A DNA stretch of 64,000 bases, taken from the NCBI RefSeq assembly GCF_048569485.1, contig NC_134356.1, forward strand, positions 94,121,604 through 94,185,603, read 5' to 3'. Numbering within the stretch: position 1 is the first letter of the stretch; every line of letters starts with the position of its first letter. Below are positions 23,367 to 31,637 of this stretch, piece after piece. A program made the translations under genes and the position numbers. The DNA comes from Anomaloglossus baeobatrachus (taxonomy: Eukaryota > Chordata > Amphibia > Anura > Aromobatidae). Below the pieces are notes generated by a model. The model searched no databases. It saw nothing but the letters and a program-made list of their open reading frames with translations, and had not been told where the DNA came from.

Positions 23367-23860
23367 CGTAAAACCACAAAATAATAGAAATTCGAGGTAG
23401 AATGACCAGAAAACCACATAAACTAAACCTCAAAATAAATATCTTTATTAATAATATTGATTTAAAATATAGACACCATATGTCTTCCAAACAACAATAA
23501 ACAAATACAAGGTGAGTGAAGCTTAGTTGAAAAATAGAAAAGCGTGAGAGAATGAGTAAAAGATCAGTGGTAGGTAAGGGGTTTCATAGAACCTAAGCTA
23601 TATCTCAATGACCCTTCCTACCAGCGGAGGGTGTCATAATGTTTAGGACCCCCCCCGCTCCAGATGGCTGGCCCTCACTATCCCTATTTCCAACTGGCTT
23701 GTGTCCACCACCAACATCCAGGTGCAGAGTGTGTTAAATACAAAACTACATGTAATACACAATAGCGTTAAATGTAGGTTTTTTCACTGAATAGATATTC
23801 AATCTGAAAACTTGATATTTGTTAGAAGGGAGCGACAGGGTCTGCCACGCAGGCTCCTGC

Positions 23861-23930
23861 AGCTCCTCCCGACGCGTTTCCCCCCCTTCTAACGCAATGA
23901 AAGGGGGTTCATCAGGGGTACAAGATAGAA
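23861..23930 (-). ncRNA. Hammerhead ribozyme motif (3' pseudo-LTR)
   Basis: On the minus strand: CTGATGA, a stem II arm CCCCCTT, loop, AAGGGGG, then GAAACGCGTC. The core matches CUGANGA ... GAAA with a very short helix III (ACG/CGT) without a loop, the minimal form known from Penelope-like elements and thought to work as dimers. Predicted cleavage is after GTC, between 23871 and 23870. A first-position A/G in stem II is not a Watson-Crick pair. Confidence 0.8.
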
Positions 23931-24230
23931 GACACCTGTAAGAAAGACAGGCATGTGTCACTAATCAAATTCAGGATTAAACATGCTTCCTTGAACCAAT
24001 GCGTGCAGCAAAGATGACTTACTTAGAAAATGATTAGAGCCAGTGACTCAATAAGTCTTCTGACCAGGATAGGTGCGACAGGTATTACTGTATCCTTTTT
24101 TCACAAGATCCCCTATTGTTCCATCAGGATAAGTGGACTTATAAGAGGGGTTATGTCTTTGGACTTACTACAAAACAAAAAGAGTGAAGAGGAAAAAGTC
24201 CCTTAGGGCAACATGCAGATTGCACAGAGT

Positions 24231-24940
24231 CACTATGACAAGGATGGCAATAAACACATAGAAAGAACCTGATTCCTCCTCAATGAACCATGGCCCAACG
24301 GATGTGTATTGGTCTCCAATTCACGTGAATAGAGAACCTGCGATGTATAATCAAAATATCACCATTAGAGTCATGATGGAGTAGGGGGCCATCCCCCCCA
24401 GAGAGAAAAAAAAATTATTTAAATAGAGGCAATTATATCTACCCTTTGCATCAAATGAGTCAAGGTAGTGGTTGTTCCAGCCTAATTCCTGGAGAATTCT
24501 CACCACAGGGTTCCTGTATGTAAAATAAAGGAGTCTACATCATACCCCCATTTCGTGTATCAACATGCGTAAATTCTTGAAAACCACATATGGCATAGGA
24601 TCACTATAATGTGGATGGTAATAAAAAATAAAAGATGCAAAAAGAACCTGATTGTTCCTTAGTGATCCGGGGTCCAACGGATGTATTATATTCTCCAATT
24701 TAAATGAAGAGAGAATCTGTAATGTATAATCAAAATATCCCTGTTAGAGCCATGATGGAGCAGAGGGCCATACCCCAAAAGGCCATTATATCTACCCTTT
24801 GACACCAATATGTCAGGGTCGGAGTTGCTCCAGCCTGATCCCTGGAGAATTTTCATAACACGGCTCCTAGATGTGAAAAAAAGGGGACTCCATCATACCC
24901 CCATTTACATATCAGTCATGCATAAACCCTCAAATCACAA
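24231..24940 (-). repeat. Diverged ~370-bp tandem duplication inside the pseudo-LTR
   Basis: 24231-24598 and 24602-24940 share ordered blocks: CACTAT...GGATGG, AGAACCTGATT, CCAACGGATGT, AATGTATAATCAAAATATC / TGTATAATCAAAATATC, ATGATGGAG, ATATCTACCCTTTG, CCTGGAGAATT and ATACCCCCATTT. It is also present in the internal pseudo-LTR and in the inverted copy. Confidence 0.8.
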
Positions 24941-25385
24941 AAAGTATACCTGCAAAAGAGAAGATACCATCCGAGGAACATCTATGTAACAACCTGCTGC
25001 AATCAGCAAAAAATGATAGGCCACCGATAGAGGGGAGAGCAGAATATATGCCTGTAATGAAAGGACTTCCTTATTAGTCCTAGAAATTAAAAAAGTACTG
25101 AGGTCCCACCTGTTATAGGTCAGACCTACAAAAGCAGACTAAATCAGTATCAATGGGGGGCCCCCTTTTAAACATACAAAGCATTCACCCCTCCTGGTTT
25201 AGGAGGAAGGTACATACCCAAAGAAGTCCTCTAGATCACTCCACCTGCAAAGACCCTGTCCGGGTCCCGAGTGCCGATGCACATCTGAGACGCAGGGAGT
25301 GGTGCTGGAAATCCAGTATGTTGCCTGTATCCTAGTGTTGTCAGTGTCCTGCACATGGATCTACTATGAAGGGGTATTTAAAATC

Positions 25386-26340
25386 GCCGCGTCCCGGAAG
25401 TTAGGGGCGGAGTCATCATCCCTTCCCTGCTCACTTTAAGAGTGACAGGAAAAGGGACCTATGGAGACACAGGATCTCCTGATGTTGTGAACGATCACGC
25501 CCACTTCCTGTTTGCGTAATGATTGAAAGGAGAATGATCCTATCAGAACCAAGAGTGTGACTCTTGGCATACTGGTGACGCCCACCTCTTATTTCCAATC
25601 GATTTTAGCAGGGAAGATGCTAATCATCCTATGCACGAAAGACCTGCCCGGAAGTATGCGTCATATAATTGACGCTGTGGCGAATGACACTGCGTTAACA
25701 CCCACCTCCTATTCTCAGTCAGATTTAGCAGGGAAAATGCTAATCGCTTTTATGCAGATAGGGACGTGCCCGAAATCATGCGTCACAGGAATGACGCTGC
25801 GTTAAAACAAAACTGCCTATTTTGCTGGATTAACTAACAAATATAAAGTCACCCCATATGTCTAACATTATAGAATGCCTATTGTAAGGCGTACACAATA
25901 CGACAAGCGGGGATAAACGTCATCCCTGATCAGCTTTAAGCATTCCACGGTCAATTAGGACCACGGAATGAGGCGGATAATAGCAATGATAGATCAAACG
26001 TGCTAAGGAGAGTACAACAATGTTAGGCATTATTTTCCCGTTGGTAACAATTCTTGTCAAAAATCCCCCATTTCCTAGCTCCAGTGTTTATAGGGGAGAC
26101 CCTTCATCATACCCTTTGGTAACCTATCGCTCATTGATGACCCCCCTCTTTAGTTTTATATTATAAATTTTTATATGTGTATATATAAAAGCACCAATCC
26201 CTCACACACTACATATGGTCCAAGGAAATTTAGATATAATATATACAAACATGAAAAAAAAAGAAACAAGGTGGGTATGGATGACCCACATAAATTTTAA
26301 TATCACGGCTTTCTATCAGTTATAGCAACCCTTTTTCCCA
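25386..26340 (-). other. Penelope-like element: unique segment downstream of ORF2
   Basis: Non-coding segment between the ORF2 stop and the 3' pseudo-LTR. It holds two diverged copies of a ~125-bp unit (about 25560-25680 and 25685-25805), each with ATTTTAGCAGGGAA/ATTTAGCAGGGAA and a GCGTCA motif. No open gene. Confidence 0.7.
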
Positions 26341-28920
26341 TTAGATGAAGCTGACATAACTAATGTTTTCATTCAAGCCCCCCGGGGAGACTACACCCAG
26401 CAAAAAAATCCATCTTGCTTCACGTTGCAAGATGGTTCTGTCCCAATCTCCTCCACGTACTGGTTTTTTAACCACCTCTATGACCTGAAAGGAGATGGTT
26501 CTAGTATCGCCATTGTGGTACTCATTCACATGCCGTGAGATGGCCGTATCTCTTTTGTGGCTGATGTCACCCAGGTGTTCTCCAATCCTCACTCGCAGCT
26601 GCCTCCTGGTTTTGCCAACATATCCCAGGGGGCAGCTGCAAGTACAGAGATAGACCACCCCCTGGGTCCTGCAATTGGCAAAGTCTCTGATCTTGAAGAC
26701 CCTGCCAGTCCCCAGATTGGAAAATTCTTTAGTCTGATTTATGAAGATGCAGTAACTGCATCTACCACACCTAAAGGTCCCCTGTGGTTTTCGGTCCAGC
26801 CAAGTCCCCTCCCCTCTTGGGGGTATGAAATGGCTGTGCGTGAGGTGATCCCTAATGGATTTCCCCCTCCTAAAGGTAACACTTGGGTGTGGAGAGACGT
26901 ATTTACCTATATCCGGGTCTGATCTTAAAATGGGCCAATACTGTCTGAGTATTTCCATAACCCTAGGGTTTTGGTCGTCGAATGTAGCCACCAATCTTGT
27001 GGTCTCATTGTCGCCCAGTTTTTCTTTTGGCCTAAGTAATTCTCTCCTTGACTGAAACTGCGCATGTTTATACGCAGGTTCAATAACCCTTGGTGGGTAA
27101 CCTCTCTGCTGGAATCGTCTTTTCATCTCTTGTGCCTGACCCTCAAAATCACTGAGGGAGGAACAGTTTCTTCTTAATCGAAGAAACTGTCCCTTAGGGA
27201 TACCCCTCCTGAGGGGTGCTGGGTGGTAGCTCTCCCACCTCAGGAGACTATTCGTGGCAGTAGGCTTTCTATAAATGGTTGTAGCTAAATTCCCTTCCAA
27301 GTCCCTAGTGATTTTCAAATCTAGGAATGCTAAGGAACTGAAGCTCATCTCGAAGGTGAATCTCAGACCGATGTTGTTTGAGTTCAATTTGTCCAAAAAT
27401 TGCACAAACAGTGACTCGCCGCCCGTCCAGAGGACGAGGATGTCATCTATATATCGCCCCCAAAATTGTATATGGGGGGAAAAGATGACATCCCCGTCCA
27501 CGAACACGTGGGTATCCTCCCACCAGCCCAGGAACATGTTGGCGTATGTGGGAGCACAAGGGCTCCCCATCGCCGTGCCCCTGAGCTGGTGGTATATCTT
27601 GCCGTCAAAAGAGAAGTAGTTGTGTGTCAAAATGAAACATAGCAAGTTGGTAATAAATCTGCTGTGCTCGCGGCATTGGTTTCTGCGCGTGGAGAGGAAG
27701 AATTGCACCGCCTCCAACCCTTTGTCGTGAGGAATACTACTGTAGAGCTGCTCTACATCAATAGATGCTAGTATGGTATCTGGTTCTAATACAATGCCCT
27801 CTAGCTTGGATATGAGATCACTAGTATCCCTTATGTATGAAGGCAAGCTAGTAACGAAGGGGCGCAGGATCGTGTCCAAGTATATGCTGGAATTCTGGGC
27901 CATGGCGTCAATTCCTGAAACGATAGGGCGACCCCTCAGTGGGTGCAGCCCCTTGTGGATCTTAGGGATCGCATAAAAAGTGGCGCAAACAGGGAATTTC
28001 TGATACAGAAATTCAAATGCTTTATCAGAGATAAGTCTTGATTCCAGGGCTTCATTTAGGAGGGCTAGAAGTTCTCCCAAATATTCCCCTGTGGGGTCCC
28101 TGGCGAGAATTTCATATGTGGTTTTATCCGCTAAAATTCTCTTACACATACCTGGGTAATCAACAGTATTCATTACCACCAGGTTCCCACCTTTATCGGA
28201 TGGCTTGATGGTAATCTGTGTGTTTTTCTCCAAATCCGACAAAGCCCGCCATTCCTCCATAGTAAGATTGGGCTTAACCGATCTCAATTTAGGTTGAATG
28301 GCGCGGAGATCATTTTCCACCAATTTAGAAAAAATATCAAGGCTGCTAAAGTCCATACTAGGTGGCATTTTTTTATTTTTGGGCTTAAGATTGGTAAAGG
28401 GTCCTAATCCTAGGTTCTCCCCGCTCAGCTCGCCCAAGCTAGATAGTAAACGAACATCTTCTAGCATCTCAAGGGGGATGCCCAGACGTGCACATTCAGC
28501 CTCATCACTGTGTGCGAAGAATTTTTTCCATTTTAGCTTTCTAAGAAACAATTCAATGTCTTTCACCCAAGTGAAGGGGTCAAACCTGACAGTTGGAACA
28601 AAGGAAAGTCCATAGCCCAGGACTCGTCTCTCAATATTAGACAGATGGTAACTAGACAGATTAATAATCTGATTCTCTACATCAGAATGGAGATCTACTT
28701 TCTCCGGGTAGTTCTCTGATTTTGATGTCGTAGATTGTAGGGATCTCGTCCCCCTAAAAAATGAGTAGATGCCCCTTGTTGTGGGCCTAGAGGAGTAGAT
28801 TGTCCAGGAGGAGATACCATAGGGGGGGTTACATAATCTATGGTTCTTTGTTGAACTACATTTTGATAGGGTGCTCCATAGGGCAATGGCAAACCAGATC
28901 TCCCAGAAGGTCGACCCCAT
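26341..28920 (-). CDS. Penelope-like ORF2: reverse transcriptase + GIY-YIG endonuclease
   Basis: 859-aa open frame; the protein-like part starts near SENYPEKVDLHS (about residue 67). A conserved block TIKPSDKGGNLVVM is followed by RT motifs: GRPIVSG, ASIDVEQLYSSIPHDKG (motif A Asp), RGTAMGSPCAPTYANMFLG (motif B), FWGRYIDDILVLW (motif C YIDD) and SLAFLDLKITRD (motif D). The C-terminus has CGRCSYC, then GVVYLCTCSCPLGYVGKT and RVRIGEH, the GIY-YIG nuclease with a Cys-rich linker. These enzymes nick the target and copy the RNA onto it. It overlaps ORF1 by 226 nt in the -1 phase; a plausible start Met is not obvious, so ribosomal frameshifting is likely. Confidence 0.93.
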   Translation of the reverse strand: MGSTFWEIWFAIALWSTLSKCSSTKNHRLCNPPYGISSWTIYSSRPTTRGIYSFFRGTRSLQSTTSKSENYPEKVDLHSDVENQIINLSSYHLSNIERRVLGYGLSFVPTVRFDPFTWVKDIELFLRKLKWKKFFAHSDEAECARLGIPLEMLEDVRLLSSLGELSGENLGLGPFTNLKPKNKKMPPSMDFSSLDIFSKLVENDLRAIQPKLRSVKPNLTMEEWRALSDLEKNTQITIKPSDKGGNLVVMNTVDYPGMCKRILADKTTYEILARDPTGEYLGELLALLNEALESRLISDKAFEFLYQKFPVCATFYAIPKIHKGLHPLRGRPIVSGIDAMAQNSSIYLDTILRPFVTSLPSYIRDTSDLISKLEGIVLEPDTILASIDVEQLYSSIPHDKGLEAVQFFLSTRRNQCREHSRFITNLLCFILTHNYFSFDGKIYHQLRGTAMGSPCAPTYANMFLGWWEDTHVFVDGDVIFSPHIQFWGRYIDDILVLWTGGESLFVQFLDKLNSNNIGLRFTFEMSFSSLAFLDLKITRDLEGNLATTIYRKPTATNSLLRWESYHPAPLRRGIPKGQFLRLRRNCSSLSDFEGQAQEMKRRFQQRGYPPRVIEPAYKHAQFQSRRELLRPKEKLGDNETTRLVATFDDQNPRVMEILRQYWPILRSDPDIGKYVSPHPSVTFRRGKSIRDHLTHSHFIPPRGEGTWLDRKPQGTFRCGRCSYCIFINQTKEFSNLGTGRVFKIRDFANCRTQGVVYLCTCSCPLGYVGKTRRQLRVRIGEHLGDISHKRDTAISRHVNEYHNGDTRTISFQVIEVVKKPVRGGDWDRTILQREARWIFLLGVVSPGGLNENISYVSFI

Positions 28921-29609
28921 TGTCTATATCTATTACCCTGCCTATCCCAATTGTTGAATCTGCCCTGATTATTCCTTCTCCCTCTACCCTTATTCAATTC
29001 AGGTCGTCCCTGGGATTCGGAATCAGAGCAGTCAGAGGATGAAATGTCAACCGGGGGGCCAGTAGCCCCAATAAGGGGTTCCTTCTGCTCAGAGAAGTCA
29101 CCCAAGTCTCTTAGGAAATGCTTATGTTTCCTAATCTTAAGATTTTGTTGGTACTTATCCACTGAGACTTGCAACGATGTCTCTCTTGTTACAAACTCAG
29201 GGTCCCCCTTAAATTTAATTGCCTCTTCCCTTAAGTTCTGTAAAGTTTTAGAACTATTTTCCAGCGTAATCTTCTCCTCCTCCAAGAGGATTGTCATTAA
29301 CCTAATGGAGGAATTTGTGAGCTCTTCCTCCCACCTCCCAATGAGTCTCTCGGTTCTCGACCGTTCTGCGGGAATCAAATTGATTCTTAGGCCACGGGGA
29401 ACAATCCTTTGCTTTATATATCGTTCCAATGATTGTACTTCCCACCAAGATTTTATGTTGAGTTTGTACACGTCTAAGAGTTCAGAGAAGAGATTCCTAA
29501 TGGTGCCCTTCCCGGTTCCTTGGCTATCTACCACCTTATCTGAAAACACTTCTTCAGCGTCATCCAACCATCTGTTGGTATTGATTGGTCCTGATAGAAA
29601 GCCTGCCAT
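28695..29609 (-). CDS. Penelope-like ORF1 (304 aa)
   Basis: Starts at 29609 (MAGFLSGPINTNRW), ten bases after the internal pseudo-LTR. Residues ~60-165 are helical and charged (RTERLIGRWEEELTNSS, ILLEEEKITLENSSKTLQNL), consistent with a coiled coil. Residues ~195-245 are Gly/Arg/Asn-rich (GRGRRNNQGRFNNWDRQGNR), suggesting RNA binding; the tail is Pro/Gln-rich. I see no known enzyme motif. ORF1 proteins of Penelope-like elements are thought to be RNA-binding; that is inference for this one. Confidence 0.82.
   Translation of the reverse strand: MAGFLSGPINTNRWLDDAEEVFSDKVVDSQGTGKGTIRNLFSELLDVYKLNIKSWWEVQSLERYIKQRIVPRGLRINLIPAERSRTERLIGRWEEELTNSSIRLMTILLEEEKITLENSSKTLQNLREEAIKFKGDPEFVTRETSLQVSVDKYQQNLKIRKHKHFLRDLGDFSEQKEPLIGATGPPVDISSSDCSDSESQGRPELNKGRGRRNNQGRFNNWDRQGNRYRQWGRPSGRSGLPLPYGAPYQNVVQQRTIDYVTPPMVSPPGQSTPLGPQQGASTHFLGGRDPYNLRHQNQRTTRRK
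28755..28761 (-). promoter_or_regulatory. Candidate -1 ribosomal frameshift heptamer T_TTT_TTA
   Basis: On the minus strand the ORF1 codons read CAT TTT TTA GGG; the heptamer TTTTTTA is in X_XXY_YYZ register. A -1 slip here enters the ORF2 phase exactly (next codon AGG, matching ORF2 residues FFRGTRS). A downstream pairing structure was not established. Confidence 0.6.
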
Positions 29610-29618
29610 TTAAGATTA

Positions 29619-31637
29619 CGTAAAACCACAAAATAATAGAAATTCGAGGTAGAATGACCAGAAAACCACATAAACTAAACCTCAAAATAAATATCTTTAT
29701 TAATAATATTGATTTAAAATATAGACACCATATGTCTTCCAAACAACAATAAACAAATACAAGGTGAGTGAAGCTTAGTTGAAAAATAGAAAAGCGTGAG
29801 AGAATGAGTAAAAGATCAGTGGTAGGTAAGGGGTTTCATAGAACCTAAGCTATATCTCAATGACCCTTCCTACCAGCGGAGGGTGTCATAATGTTTAGGA
29901 CCCCCCCCGCTCCAGATGGCTGGCCCTCACTATCCCTATTTCCAACTGGCTTGTGTCCACCACCAACATCCAGGTGCAGAGTGTGTTAAAGACAAAACTA
30001 CATGTAATACACAATAGCGTTAAATGTAGGTTTTTTCACTGAATAGATATTCAATCTGAAAACTTGATATTTGTTAGAAGGGAGCGACAGGGTCTGCCAC
30101 GCAGGCTCCTGCAGCTCCTCCCGACGCGTTTCCCCCCCTTCTAACGCAATGAAAGGGGGTTCATCAGGGGTACAAGATAGAAGACACCTGTAAGAAAGAC
30201 AGGCATGTGTCACTAATCAAATTCAGGATTAAACATGCTTCCTTGAACCAATGCGTGCAGCAAAGATGACTTACTTAGAAAATGATTAGAGCCAGTGACT
30301 CAATAAGTCTTCTGACCAGGATAGGTGCGACAGGTATTACTGTATCCTTTTTTCACAAGATCCCCTATTGTTCCATCAGGATAAGTGGACTTATAAGAGG
30401 GGTTATGTCTTTGGACTTACTACAAAACAAAAAGAGTGAAGAGGAAAAAGTCCCTTAGGGCAACATGCAGATTGCACAGAGTCACTATGACAAGGATGGC
30501 AATAAACACATAGAAAGAACCTGATTCCTCCTCAATGAACCATGGCCCAACGGATGTGTATTGGTCTCCAATTCACGTGAATAGAGAACCTGCGATGTAT
30601 AATCAAAATATCACCATTAGAGTCATGATGGAGTAGGGGGCCATCCCCCCCAGAGAGAAAAAAAAATTATTTAAATAGAGGCAATTATATCTACCCTTTG
30701 CATCAAATGAGTCAAGGTAGTGGTTGTTCCAGCCTAATTCCTGGAGAATTCTCACCACAGGGTTCCTGTATGTAAAATAAAGGAGTCTACATCATACCCC
30801 CATTTCGTGTATCAACATGCGTAAATTCTTGAAAACCACATATGGCATAGGATCACTATAATGTGGATGGTAATAAAAAATAAAAGATGCAAAAAGAACC
30901 TGATTGTTCCTTAGTGATCCGGGGTCCAACGGATGTATTATATTCTCCAATTTAAATGAAGAGAGAATCTGTAATGTATAATCAAAATATCCCTGTTGGA
31001 GCCATGATGGAGCAGAGGGCCATACCCCAAAAGGCCATTATATCTACCCTTTGACACCAATATGTCAGGGTCGGAGTTGCTCCAGCCTGATCCCTGGAGA
31101 ATTTTCATAACACGGCTCCTAGATGTGAAAAAAAGGGGACTCCATCATACCCCCATTTACATATCAGTCATGCATAAACCCTCAAATCACAAAAAGTATA
31201 CCTGCAAAAGAGAAGATACCATCCGAGGAACATCTATGTAACAACCTGCTGCAATCAGCAAAAAATGATAGGCCACCGATAGAGGGGAGAGCAGAATATA
31301 TGCCTGTAATGAAAGGACTTCCTTATTAGTCCTAGAAATTAAAAAAGTACTGAGGTCCCACCTGTTATAGGTCAGACCTACAAAAGCAGACTAAATCAGT
31401 ATCAATGGGGGGCCCCCTTTTAAACATACAAAGCATTCACCCCTCCTGGTTTAGGAGGAAGGTACATACCCAAAGAAGTCCTCTAGATCACTCCACCTGC
31501 AAAGACCCTGCAAAGGTCCCGAGTGCCGATGCACATCTGAGACGCAGGGAGTGGTGCTGGAAATCCAGTATGTTGCCTGTATCCTAGTGTTGTCAGTGTC
31601 CTGCACATGGATCTACTATGAAGGGGTATTTAAAATC
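29619..31637 (-). repeat. Penelope-like pseudo-LTR, internal (5') copy
   Basis: 2019 bp, direct repeat of 23367-25385. On the minus strand it precedes ORF1 and so may hold the promoter; no clear promoter boxes were picked. Its upstream edge, 31632-31637 AAAATC, is the junction with the inverted copy. Confidence 0.92.
30113..30182 (-). ncRNA. Hammerhead ribozyme motif (internal pseudo-LTR)
   Basis: Same motif as 23861-23930, offset by exactly 6252 bp. Predicted cleavage lies between 30123 and 30122. Cleavage at this site and at 23871 in one minus-strand transcript would release a unit of 6252 nt. Confidence 0.8.

Larger units (their letters stand above)
23367..25385 (-). repeat. Penelope-like pseudo-LTR, 3' copy (2019 bp)
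   Basis: Direct repeat of 29619-31637; both are exactly 2019 bp and differ at only a handful of positions (e.g. CTGTCCGGGTCC against CTGCAAAGGTCC near 25259/31509). Contains the hammerhead motif and an internal ~370-bp duplication. Pseudo-LTRs are typical of Penelope-like elements and come from tandem units, not from retroviral LTR synthesis. Confidence 0.92.

Noticed and set aside
29044-29613. 189-aa plus-strand open frame
   Set aside because: Antisense shadow of Penelope-like ORF1; no protein-like motif. The same holds for frames antisense to ORF2 near 26557-28615 and 31740-33798.
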